Part shown: piece after piece, positions 34,312 through 43,408 of the stretch
Layout: every line of letters begins with the position of its first letter
Position numbering within the stretch: position 1 is the first letter of the stretch
Source of the DNA: Sepiola atlantica
Taxonomy: Eukaryota > Mollusca > Cephalopoda > Sepiida > Sepiolidae
Reading direction: 5' to 3'
Assembly (NCBI GenBank): GCA_963556195.1
Contig: OY744522.1
Coordinates: 36,092,483 to 36,156,482 of the forward strand
Length of the DNA stretch: 64,000 nucleotides
Notes under the pieces: model-generated
Told to the model about the DNA's origin: nothing
What the model saw: only the letters and a program-made list of their open reading frames with translations
Databases searched by the model: none
Made by a program: the position numbers and the translations under genes

Positions 34312-34539
34312 CATCTTTCCTTGAAGAAGCATCCAGATTCCACTAACTTAAGCGCCTTACAAATGCAAACGGAAGGGAATTCTTCAAAATTGTTCAATTT
34401 TTGTCCTCAGAAAATTGCTCAATGACGCTTCCGGCTCGGTCTAGCGCTCCCTCTTTCCGTGTCCTTCATACAGTGGTTTCTAACCAACGTTTCTTCCCCC
34501 ATAGAAGAGGGTACGAAGACGCCCTCAACACTTTACGCA
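34312..34539 (+). promoter_or_regulatory. RSPRY1 5' leader, candidate exon start at 34312, with two upstream ORFs
   Basis: If the AG at 34310-34311 is used, the leader contains a 20-codon uORF (34363-34425) whose stop overlaps the start of a second uORF (34422-34565, 47 codons) in an ATGA arrangement. The second uORF overlaps the RSPRY1 start at 34540. The in-frame TGA at 34423-34425 means no earlier ATG in this exon can extend the main frame. If transcription instead starts within this region, the first uORF may be absent. Confidence 0.45.
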
Positions 34540-34859
34540 ATGGGTACATGTTTGTGCAAGGATAGGTCCCAGCGGCCCCGTCATGCGACATCGTCGACGG
34601 CAGGCGGTGGTACGGCAGTGGGTGCCGGTAGTGGCACAACCACAGTGTCAATTACGCCGACTGTGCTGACAAATAGCGGGCAGAGGGCTGCCTCAACCTC
34701 GTTGCGTAACTACGATGATGTCAGCGACTTGATGGTTAGCGAAATGCTGCAGCACAGCGATCGTAATCTTGAAAACCATGGACTGTTGGTTTATTCTGTC
34801 CGCGGAATAGACTCTTTAGTTGTGGAGGCTTTAACACTACTCAGGACTCTTGTTGACAA
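34540..34859 (+). CDS. RSPRY1: RSPRY1 orthologue, first coding exon
   Basis: This exon encodes the first 106 residues plus two bases of a codon. The start MGTCLCKDRSQR has a Gly2 and closely spaced Cys residues, like MGNSCIC near the start of the vertebrate protein; this suggests N-myristoylation and palmitoylation (inference). A Ser/Thr/Gly-rich low-complexity part (about residues 17-50) follows, then a conserved helix ending DSLVVEALTLLRTLVD. The donor is GTGAGT at 34860. Splicing to 62143 gives AA+T = Asn and the continuous VDNDQEPP of RSPRY1. The in-frame TGA at 34423 and G at both -3 and +4 support ATG 34540. Vertebrate RSPRY1 is about 576 residues with armadillo-like, SPRY and RING domains and is a putative E3 ubiquitin ligase; those domains are downstream of this window. 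The vertebrate N-terminal hydrophobic extension is not encoded in this exon. Confidence 0.92.
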
Positions 34860-34887
34860 GTGAGTACAGCACCTTTCATCTTTTTTT

Positions 34888-34959
34888 TTACATCAGCTTA
34901 GTAATTCTTTAGTAGTGTTTAATTTTATTATTTATTATTATTACATCATCAGCTTAGTA
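34888..34959 (+). repeat. Host repeat unit at the 5' flank of the I-group LINE
   Basis: It contains catcagcttagtaattcttt, then a TTATTA-rich part, then atcagcttagta (34948-34959) immediately before the LINE. The same unit is repeated at 41154-41350 after the LINE, so the LINE landed in or duplicated this unit. Confidence 0.7.
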
Positions 34960-35712
34960 CTGGTGCTACCAGATCAGGCTGTCTGAATATTGGCTTCCTG
35001 ACCCAAAATGCACCTACATCGATGTTTTTATGTTTCTTTTTCTCTTTGCAAAACTCAATCATGTTCTGCAAAACAAAAACAAAAACTACACCCCCCCCCC
35101 CCCCCCCCCCCCCTTGTCATGGGTAAGACACTAAACTGCATCCAGCCCTGTCGGTGGAGCCTCAGAATACACTGACTGCACCTCTGCAGGGGGTAGAAGT
35201 CCCCCAAAGGGGCCACCTGTTTGCCGTGAGTGGCGACCCGTGATGTCAGAGGAAGGGATCCTGGTGGCTGAGTGGTTCATGACTCTGCGGGATCATGTAT
35301 GCTGCAACACTCCACTTCGGCCCGTACCTGGACTAGACGGGCGGTCGGAATGGCCCGATCCGATCAATCGGCTAGTCATGTCAAGCCCTAGCATTCATGA
35401 AAACCAGTACCTTCAATCACATACAACAAATGTACTGATCCAAACACTAATGATGAACATTGAATCTCAACAAAGAAGTAAATGCTAGAAGGCGGTGGCA
35501 AGGGTCAATCGAACTGGAAGATCATGGTTACAACATGGCTGTGCGACCCCTGACTTTTCTCTATACTTGGATAGCGAAATCAAAGGAACATGGGTGCTTG
35601 TAACTACTATTTAGTTCGAGTATAGCTTCCTTGTATCCCTGTCTTGTCAAGGCGAATGGGCTTCCCCCTTGGCAATTCCCAAAGTGGACTCTGTGGTGGG
35701 TGGGGAGCAAGG
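34960..35712 (+). promoter_or_regulatory. 5' UTR/internal promoter region of the I-group LINE
   Basis: This GC-richer segment has a poly-C run at 35091-35113. At 35265 it holds tggctgagtgg, which equals a tRNA A-box sequence; no B box sits at a tRNA-like distance, so polymerase III use is not supported. Non-LTR elements normally carry their promoter here, but no promoter element is directly identifiable. Confidence 0.35.
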
Positions 35713-37282
35713 ATGGTGAAAAAAAACAAAAACTCTTTTATGAATCCTAACAAACAAACCAAGCGTCCTCATTTGGACTCAAGCTCAGAGAGCGAAGTAG
35801 AAGAACCTACTAATGAATTCCCAAGATTTATAATTTTGGAAGCTACAGATGAAACACCACTATCTACATTATCTCCATTTATTATAGAGAAAGTAATATC
35901 TGCAAATATTACACCTATAGCTGTTAAAAACTTAAGAAACGGTATTGAAGTGGATAAAAAGAAATACGCTGATTTTCTATTAAAAATGAAGATTTTCCAT
36001 ACAAAAAAAATAACTTCTTATCCACACCAAACGTTAAACACATCCAAGGGAGTAGTGAGAAGCCCGGAGCTATCCTTATGCACCCTGGAAGAAATACAAA
36101 AAGAGTTAAAACCCCAAGGAATAATTGATGTAAAAAGAATATCTATCAGAAGAGATGGAAATATGATTCAAACACATACATACATTATGACATTCAATAA
36201 GCCAAAAATACCGGAAAAAATAAAGATCGGATACCACATAGAAAGGGTAGAACAGTTCATACCAAACCCTCTCCGATGTTATAAATGTCAGAGATATGGG
36301 CATCACGAAGAGAAATGCAATAACCAAACAATATGTGGGAGATGTGGAGAAAAAGATCCTCACCATACAACAAACCAATGCCAGGAAATATGTAAATGTA
36401 CAAACTGTGGAGGAGACCATCCAGTATACGCAAGAGTTTGTGAAAAATGGAAAAAAGAAAAAGAAATACTAACTTTAAAACACACCAAAAACATTTCCTT
36501 TCTGGAAGCCAGAAAAATTATAGAGGCTTCAAGAAAAGAGAAAACCTATAGCCAAGTGGCACAAACTACGACAAATGACGCACAACAACAAGAAAATAAA
36601 TACAAAGAACTCATCCAAAAATTATTACAACTGGGGCCAGAAGACTGGCCAAGGTTTATCGAAGAAATAAAACCAAAGCTGGAATTAAACTCTGGAGATG
36701 TAAAGCCCAGTCCGGCCGCGACGGCTTGCCAACCAGAGATTTCCATACAGCCCTCCCAGATACACAAAAAAGATTCCCCCAAGCAGGTACTTAATCAGAC
36801 TTTTAACCAATCTTCACCATCAACTTCTAAGGAAGGACCTTCACAAATAAAGACCCCAATAAAAAAAAAAACCAGGGAAATCAGAATCCCCAAGACCAAA
36901 AGCTCGAAGTGGATCAAGCCAACGATCTACCTCCAAATCAAAAGGCCAGGCCAAAGAACAAAAAAAGGATCAAATAGTTTCCAAAAACCGATTTGAAGTC
37001 TTCAACACAAGTTCGAACCAAAAAGAACAATCTGAAAAAAGAGATCTTACAAAACAAAAATCCAGGTCAAGATCCAGATCAAGACCCGACCCAAAACCGG
37101 GTAAAAAAGAATCTCTAGAAGAAATACCAAACAAGCAACCATTGGAAAAAATGGAACAAGACACACAAGAACAAAACCCTCAAGACCCAAAAAAAGAAAA
37201 GCAAAAAGAGAAATCCCCTAATAGACAAAACACAAAACTAACAGAGACTCCAAAGAGTCCCCTAGATATGGAGACTGAATAA
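35713..37282 (+). pseudogene. I-group LINE ORF1 (nucleic-acid-binding protein), one frameshift
   Basis: ORF1p coats the element RNA. The first frame is open from ATG 35713 (MVKKNKNSF; an earlier ATG at 35656 is also in frame) to a TGA after 36996. It contains PRFIILEATDE, then LNTSKGVVRSPELS, then SIRRDGNMIQTHTYIMTF (RRM-like region), then CYKCQRYGHHEEKC, CGRCGEKDPHHTTNQC and CTNCGGDHPVYARVC (three zinc knuckles, about residues 178-235). At the A11 run 36861-36871 the frame should shift: the alternative frame continues as a Lys/Arg/Ser-rich tail (KSRSRSRSRPDPKPGK near 37065-37110) to TAA at 37280-37282, two bases before ORF2. One extra A in this copy is the simplest cause. Ribosomal slippage or sequencing error in the homopolymer is possible. 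Confidence 0.85.
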
Positions 37283-37284
37283 TC

Positions 37285-40200
37285 ATGGCAATAACCAAAA
37301 ACATACTACAATGGAACATTAGAGGTATTAAAGCAAATTTTAATGAACTACTATTACTAATCATGAACATAACTCCAGCTATAATATGCTTACAAGAAAC
37401 CTTTCTTAAAGAACACGACCAAATAAATATCAACAATTACTCTACTTACAACACATATTTCAACCAAAATAACAGAGCTTCGGGTGGTACATCAGTGCTT
37501 GTAAACAACAGCATACCTCATAAACAAATTCAGCTTCAAACCAACTTACAAGCAACTGCAATAACAACAACAATGAATAGAATGATTACAATTTGTTCGT
37601 TATACATTCCTCCAAAGGACAAATTATCAGAGATGGAACTAAACAACCTCATACAACAGCTGCCAAGACCCTTTATCTTGATGGGAGATCTGAATAGCCA
37701 TAGCCACCTATGGGGCAACCAAAAAACAACCCAAAAAGGAAAAATCATTGAAGAATTCATTGATGCAAACAATCTCTACATGTATAATAATGGATCTCAT
37801 ACACACTTTCATCCAGCAACAGGTACATTCACAGCCATAGATATCACACTGTGTGACCCATCCTTAGCACTAGACTACAATTGGCAAGTCTACAAGGATA
37901 CTTGTGGCAGCGACCACTTCCCAATAATACTGGAACAAATATCTCCTGATCCTGAAGACAAAGTACCGGGATGGAACCTGCACAAAGCTGACTGGAACAA
38001 ATACAAAAAGTTATGCCTTGATAAACTTGTTCTCGGTTCAAACATAGAAATAAATACCAGTCAGGGGGATGACATTACCTATTTCACAAAAGCATTGATG
38101 GAAATTGCGGAGGAAAGCATACCGAAATACACTATAACTTCAAAACCAAATAAACCTTGGTTTGATGGGAAATGTAGGGAAACTGTCAAAAATCGTCGCA
38201 AAGCTCTGAAAAGATTCCAAGTGTGTCCGACCAGGGAGAATCTGGATCAATATAAAAATAGTCGAGCCATAGCAAGAAGAACAATAAAAGAAGCTAAAAG
38301 ATCAACATGGAAAAGCTTTGTAGCAAAACTAAATAATAATTCCAAAATAAAAACAGTTTGGAAGACAATAAAAAAAATATCCGGGAAAAACAATAAGACA
38401 CAACTTAAATACCTGGCTGAAAACAATAAAGAAGCCACAAATAAAAAAGATATGGCAGATATGTTAGCGGAACATTTTGCCAAAAATTCATCCACAGAAA
38501 ATTTAAATGAGACATTTCTAACGATCAAAAAAAATGTGGAAAGGAAAAAAATTAATTTTACATCCAATAATGAAGAACATTATAACAAACCAATTTCCTT
38601 GGAAGAACTACAGGAAGCATTATCTAAAGCACACAACACAACAGCAGGAAATGATGAAATCCAATACGAGTTTCTAAAGCAACTGCCACAAGCATCCATG
38701 AAATATCTCACAAAGATATTTAATGACATATGGATCAATGGTAAGGTCCCATCATCTTGGAAACAAGCCACCATAATACCTATTCCAAAAGGTCATGCAG
38801 AACAATCTAATAACCAAAAATCTCAAATTAAACATTCAAAGCCATCAAATTTCAGACCAATAGCACTCACCAGCTGCATTTGCAAAACTCTAGAAAGAAT
38901 TATTAATAAAAGACTAATCTGGTACTTAGAGGCTAACAATCTAATTACTGAATACCAATCAGGCTTCAGAAATGAAAGAAGCACAATGGATAATATAGTT
39001 AAATTAGAAACCTTCATAAGAGAGGCATTTATACAAAAACAACATGTATCTGCAGTCTTTTTTGACATAGAAAAGGCTTACGATACAACATGGAGATATG
39101 GCATCATGAGGGACTTAAAAAACCTAGGATTAAAAGGTCGACTACCAATTATAATAGAAAACTTCCTAAAAGAAAGATATTTCACAGTGAAAGTGGGATC
39201 CACACTTTCAGATATAAAGGAACAGGAAACGGGAGTTCCACAGGGAAGTATACTTTCAGTCACATTATTTAGCATAAAAATAAATAATATTGCTAAAAAC
39301 ATCAACACAGAAACGGACTGCTCCCTCTTTGTAGATGACTTTTTGATATGTTATAGATCCAAATATATAAACTCCATTGAACGACAACTCCAATTATCTA
39401 TTAACAAAATAAATAAATGGGCTACAGAGAATGGCTTTAAGTTCTCCAAGGAAAAAACCAAATCCATACATTTCTGTCAGTTACGAAAATTACATAATGA
39501 CCCAGTACTTAAAATTGGGGACTCTACAATACCTACTGTTGATGAACATAAGTTCCTGGGTATCACTTTTGACAAGAAACTGTCGTTTATACCGCATATA
39601 AAGAAACTAAGAGAAAAATGTAACAAAGCCATACAACTGCTGAGAATGGTAGCACATACAGATTGGGGCGCTGACAAAAAGACACTGATAAAATTATATA
39701 GAGTATTAGTAAGATCAAAGCTCGACTATGGATGCTTTATATATGGATCTGCTAGAAAAACATACCTCAAAACATTAAATACTATTCATCACCAAGGCCT
39801 GAGATTGGCACTTGGGGCCTATAACACCACACCAGTGGAAAGTCTTTATATAGAGGCATATGAAATGCCTTTGGATCTGAGAAGGCAAAAATTAGGTTTA
39901 CAATACTATCTTAAACTCGTTTCATATCCCTCAAACCCAACACACGATTGTACTTTATATCCTCAATATACAGAACTTTTTAACCGAAAGGAAAGGGCTA
40001 TAAAACCTTTCAGTCTGCGAATGAAGGAAATCCTTTCAGAAACCCAAATAAACACTAACATCATACACAATTCTATTATTTCAGAAATACCGCCATGGTT
40101 AATTGAACAACCAAAGATAATATTAGACTTATCAAGACACCACAAAAATAATACCAACCCAATTTTATATCAAGATGAAATGCTTGACATAATAAACAGC

Positions 40201-41007
40201 CACCCAGATCACATCCAAATTTATACAGACGGATCAAAAAAAGAAAAAGTTGGATGCGCTGCCATATTTGGCAATAAAAAACTCGCAAAAAGACTACCAA
40301 ATAATGCCTCAATATACACAGCAGAAATCACAGCCATTAACCTAGCTCTTGATTTAATAAGAGAAAACAAAAATACTAAATTTATTGTCTTCTCAGATTC
40401 CATCTCAGCACTCATGGCAATAAAAAATAAAAAAACTACAGACCCGCTCACCACTATAGTAATAAATAGAATACAATACATACAAAAAAAACAAAGCATA
40501 ATATTATGTTGGATACCTGGCCATATTGGTATCCATGGTAATGAAGCCGCTGACAGGGAAGCAAGGAGGGCACTAGAGATGAATCCATCAAATACAAAAA
40601 TACCACACACCGATTTCAGACCAACTATTAAAAAATTGATCATGGACAAATGGCAAAAGGAATGGAGCAGGCAGACAAACAATAAACTCCATAATATCCA
40701 GCCAGACATCAAAGAATGGCAAAATGGGTACAGAAAAGTGAGGAAAGAGGAATCGGTTCTGGCCCGACTTAGACTTGGCCACACACATATCACACACGGA
40801 TACATTTTGAAAGGGGAAGACCCACCTATGTGCTGCGCATGTGATACAAGAATTACAGTAGAACATATACTGGTGAAATGTATGGATTTTGACCTAATCC
40901 GTAAAAAATACTATCAAATAGACAATGTAAACAAATTATTTAGCAAGATCAATCCAAATAAAATAATTAAATTTCTTAAGGAAATTAAGTTATACACCAA
41001 AATATAG
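37285..41007 (+). CDS. I-group LINE ORF2: endonuclease, reverse transcriptase, RNase H
   Basis: An intact 1240-residue polyprotein for target-primed reverse transcription in the nucleus. The APE-type endonuclease (about 4-225) has LQWNIRG, CLQETF (catalytic Glu), MGDLNSHSHLWG (D135, N137) and SDHFPI (D210, H211). The RT (about 500-760) has NFRPIALTSCICKTLERI, FFDIEKAYD (D594), GVPQGSILSVTLF and the active-site FVDD (D684, D685; Val instead of the usual Ala). RNase H (about 975-1100) has YTDGSK (D982), AEITAINLAL (E1014), FSDS (D1038) and GNEAAD (D1090), so all four catalytic acids are present. A C-terminal zinc-like motif follows: CCAC...H1194...C1199. Start ATG 37285 lies two bases after the ORF1 TAA, suggesting reinitiation. 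Codons are A-rich, as in ORF1. No stop or frameshift is visible. Confidence 0.93.
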   Translation: MAITKNILQWNIRGIKANFNELLLLIMNITPAIICLQETFLKEHDQININNYSTYNTYFNQNNRASGGTSVLVNNSIPHKQIQLQTNLQATAITTTMNRMITICSLYIPPKDKLSEMELNNLIQQLPRPFILMGDLNSHSHLWGNQKTTQKGKIIEEFIDANNLYMYNNGSHTHFHPATGTFTAIDITLCDPSLALDYNWQVYKDTCGSDHFPIILEQISPDPEDKVPGWNLHKADWNKYKKLCLDKLVLGSNIEINTSQGDDITYFTKALMEIAEESIPKYTITSKPNKPWFDGKCRETVKNRRKALKRFQVCPTRENLDQYKNSRAIARRTIKEAKRSTWKSFVAKLNNNSKIKTVWKTIKKISGKNNKTQLKYLAENNKEATNKKDMADMLAEHFAKNSSTENLNETFLTIKKNVERKKINFTSNNEEHYNKPISLEELQEALSKAHNTTAGNDEIQYEFLKQLPQASMKYLTKIFNDIWINGKVPSSWKQATIIPIPKGHAEQSNNQKSQIKHSKPSNFRPIALTSCICKTLERIINKRLIWYLEANNLITEYQSGFRNERSTMDNIVKLETFIREAFIQKQHVSAVFFDIEKAYDTTWRYGIMRDLKNLGLKGRLPIIIENFLKERYFTVKVGSTLSDIKEQETGVPQGSILSVTLFSIKINNIAKNINTETDCSLFVDDFLICYRSKYINSIERQLQLSINKINKWATENGFKFSKEKTKSIHFCQLRKLHNDPVLKIGDSTIPTVDEHKFLGITFDKKLSFIPHIKKLREKCNKAIQLLRMVAHTDWGADKKTLIKLYRVLVRSKLDYGCFIYGSARKTYLKTLNTIHHQGLRLALGAYNTTPVESLYIEAYEMPLDLRRQKLGLQYYLKLVSYPSNPTHDCTLYPQYTELFNRKERAIKPFSLRMKEILSETQINTNIIHNSIISEIPPWLIEQPKIILDLSRHHKNNTNPILYQDEMLDIINSHPDHIQIYTDGSKKEKVGCAAIFGNKKLAKRLPNNASIYTAEITAINLALDLIRENKNTKFIVFSDSISALMAIKNKKTTDPLTTIVINRIQYIQKKQSIILCWIPGHIGIHGNEAADREARRALEMNPSNTKIPHTDFRPTIKKLIMDKWQKEWSRQTNNKLHNIQPDIKEWQNGYRKVRKEESVLARLRLGHTHITHGYILKGEDPPMCCACDTRITVEHILVKCMDFDLIRKKYYQIDNVNKLFSKINPNKIIKFLKEIKLYTKI

Positions 41008-41153
41008 TTGGAAAAAACAAAACTTTTGAATAAAATCTCTAACTAAACTTTGTGAAGGCATCTTAAAACCACTGTTCAATCAAAATTGTATTGGCATAAA
41101 ATGACCTAAGAAGGGTTGACATGCCGTTAAACCAAACAATCAAATCAAATCAA

Positions 41154-41350
41154 ATCAGCTTAGTAATTCTTTAGTAGTGTTTAATTTTATTTATTATTAC
41201 ATCAGCTTAGTAATTCTTTAGTATTTAATTTTATTATTTATTATTATTACAACATCAGCTTAGTAATTCTTTAGTATTTAATTTTATTATTTATTATTAT
41301 TACAACATCAGCTTAGTAATTCTTTAGTATTTAATTTTACTATTTATTAT
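41154..41350 (+). repeat. Tandem repeat of about 50-57 bp, about 4 copies, 3' flank of the LINE
   Basis: Units start cagcttagtaattctttagt and continue with TTTAATTTTATTATTTATTA-type sequence (about 41156, 41207, 41260 and 41310). The first unit shares an agtagtg variant with the 5' flank copy at 34894-34959; the later ones have agtattt. Confidence 0.8.
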
Positions 41351-42129
41351 TATACTAAATGTGAGTTGATCAACGTCTCTTTCCCTGAGGCGTTTTTTCT
41401 GTATACTTTAATAATTTGTGCCCCCGTCAGTAACAGAATCGTTGACAAACCCTGGACATGTAACAGCGTCAACAGAGAACTGCAACCAATCAAACTAAGC
41501 CGGTCTTCTCGACAGATTTGTGTTTCAACTAATCACCGTGGAGCGATATTCCACCACACGGTACTTCCTCAACAGATTTGGTCTCTTAATGATGTACTAC
41601 ACCGGGAACCACCGTGAATTGAAATGGCTTTATGAACGCCTCTCCATCGCCAATATTCGAAGAAACGCTTTGAGCCTGCTCTCGGCCTGCCAAGCCAATG
41701 AAGCTTCCTGATATTTGCATAATGGTTTTGAAAAGGGGCATTTTGTTAATTAACTATTATTGACTGTCGAATAAATTTCAATTATATTTTTCTTTAACAA
41801 CACAAGATACATGCTAAAATACAGCTTAGTTCTGAGATTGATTTATGTTTGAAAAAGATTTTGTTTTAATTCTTGTAATTAGCCATGATTTATAATTAAC
41901 TAAATAAGTCACCCACCTCTCTAAGCTGTCGATGTATTTCTCTCACACCCTTCCCACTCTGTTGAATCATTCACTCTAATATTTCGTAATGTCTCTGTGA
42001 GCATTTAGAGAAAGAGTGACTCTTTTCTTTAGTTCGGTTCATTTTCATGTATGTGTACATACCACAAACATGTATATAAATTAGATGGCAAAATAATAAA
42101 TCTGTACTTCTATATAAGAATAATACTCC

Positions 42130-42162
<33 letters not shown>

Positions 42163-42240
42163 TAGAAGTAAAGAGACTTAATTTTTAGTTATGCAAGAAG
42201 AATATCCTAAGATATGTCAGTTTTACTTTATTTTATTTGC
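41345..42240. repeat. Duplicated segment, copy B (copy A at 29205-30345)
   Basis: It matches copy A on both sides of each insertion, at about 41345-41410 and 41795-42240. An (AAT)n tract of about 30 bases (42130-42162) is specific to this copy. Confidence 0.65.
41410..41795 (+). pseudogene. Possible retrocopy of an unidentified mRNA
   Basis: This block is absent from copy A of the surrounding duplication. It is flanked by ctttaataa (41407-41415) and ctttaacaa (41792-41800), resembling a target-site duplication. It is GC-richer than its surroundings. The stretch 41500-41711 is open in one frame and reads FGLLMMYYTGNHRELKWLYE and then RRNALSLLSACQANEAS before a TGA. An aataaa lies at 41770 near the right end. 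Together these suggest the 3' end of a reverse-transcribed cellular mRNA without a preserved poly(A) tail. I do not recognise the protein. It could instead be a fragment of an unknown transposon. Confidence 0.4.
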
Positions 42241-42772
42241 TGTCATCAGCACATAATGATATAAAATATCCACTAGAGTTGGGTGGCATGATATTTTAGT
42301 TTCGGTATCATATTTAAAAAAAAAATGTTTTTTTTTTCTTTGTCTCGTTTTTTTATTTAGTATTTTTTTCTTTCTATGGAAGCCATTCATTCTTTTGCGT
42401 AATAATTAGTTATTTTTCCACGTCTTATTGAATTATTCCACCATTATTCATTTATTTCATTTTCGACAGTTAACTTATAAAAAAAAGAAAAGATTTCATG
42501 AACGAAAATAACTTTGAATGTTATTTCTGTTTAAATTTTTTTAAAGGTGGGGTGGGGGGTATACTGAAACTGCAGAAAATAATGAAACCAATTGACGATA
42601 TGGTTTGGATTTGAAATAAATTAATTATGCACTCTTTTGATACTTATTTTTTTATGGTTGAATCTGATTTCTATAGCCTTGGCTGACATACTTTCAGAAT
42701 GCCATAGCATGAGATTGTTGTAAAAACATCCGAAGCTCTTTAATTTTGTAGATATCCTCTCACATCTCTGAT
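42241..42772. other. Non-coding
   Basis: No gene is recognised. There are A/T runs near 42317-42340 and a G-rich patch near 42547-42558. Confidence 0.5.
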
Positions 42773-43015
42773 AAGCTTTCTCTTTCGGTTGGTCTTCCAT
42801 ACTTTCTCTTTCGGTCGGTCTTCCATACTTTCTCTTTCGGTCGGTCTGCCGTACTTTCTCTTTCGGTCGGTCTGTCTGTCGTACTTTCTCTTTCGGTCGG
42901 TCTGTCTGTCGTACTTTCTCTTTCGGTCGGTCTGTCTGTCGTACTTTCTCGGTCGGTCGGTCTGTCTGTCGTACTTTCTCGGTCGGTCTGTTGTACTTTC
43001 TCTGTCGGTCGGTCT
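42773..43015 (+). repeat. Minisatellite 1: about 30-bp unit, about 8 copies
   Basis: The unit is gtactttctctttcggtcgg followed by tctgtct, with variants tcttccat and a shortened last unit. Shared ggtcggtctg words link it to the adjoining array. Open frames on both strands are repeat artefacts. Confidence 0.95.
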
Positions 43016-43408
43016 TCCACACACTTTATGAATCCGTCGGTCGGTCTGCCACACACTTTATGAATCCGTCGGTCGGTCTGCCACACACTTTATGAATCCG
43101 TCGGTCGGTCTGCCACACACTTTATCAATCCGTCGGTCGGTCTGCCACACACTTTATCAATCCGTCGGTCGGTCTGCCACACACTTTATCAATCCGTCGG
43201 TCGGTCTGCCACACACTTTATCAATCCGTCGGTCGGTCTGCCACACACTTTATCAATCCGTCGGTCGGTCTGCCACACACTTTATCAATCCGTCGGTCGG
43301 TCTGCCACACACTTTATCAATCCGTCGGTCGGTCTGCCACACACTTTATCAATCTGTCGGTCGGTCTGTCACACACTTTATCAATCTATCAGTCGGTCTG
43401 TCACACTT
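43016..43408 (+). repeat. Minisatellite 2: 32-bp unit, about 12 copies
   Basis: The unit is ccacacactttatcaatccg followed by tcggtcggtctg. The first two or three copies have tatgaat instead of tatcaat, and the last two have ctgtc or ctatc changes, so the centre of the array is the most uniform. It directly follows minisatellite 1 and shares its tcggtcggtctg portion. Confidence 0.95.

Larger units (their letters stand above)
34960..41153 (+). mobile_element. Near-intact I-group non-LTR retrotransposon, about 6.2 kb
   Basis: The element runs from ctggtgctaccagatcaggc to a (caaat)n tail (41139-41153). It lies in the sense orientation of the RSPRY1 intron. The order is 5' UTR (34960-35712, with a C run of about 23 at 35091-35113), ORF1 with CCHC knuckles, ORF2 with endonuclease, RT and RNase H, and a 3' UTR of about 145 bp with aataaaa near 41029. 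The 12-base word atcagcttagta flanks both ends (34948-34959; 41154-41165). RNase H after RT and the ORF1 type place it in the I group/Jockey superfamily; the exact family is unassigned. Low decay shows it is young. Confidence 0.9.

Noticed and set aside
34459..34539. Upstream extension of the RSPRY1 frame to 34459
   Set aside because: It opens with GTG rather than ATG, and an in-frame TGA lies at 34423; the first ATG in frame is 34540.
35255..35300. tRNA-like A box (tggctgagtgg) in the LINE 5' region, possible tRNA gene
   Set aside because: No B box at the required distance and no cloverleaf; it lies within the LINE 5' UTR.
37218..40866. Minus-strand open frames up to 194 codons
   Set aside because: They are antisense shadows of the intact LINE ORF2, which has clear catalytic motifs on the + strand.
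42776..43408. Direct-repeat array with about 30-bp units, superficially CRISPR-like
   Set aside because: There are no unique spacers; units abut in tandem and the genome is eukaryotic.
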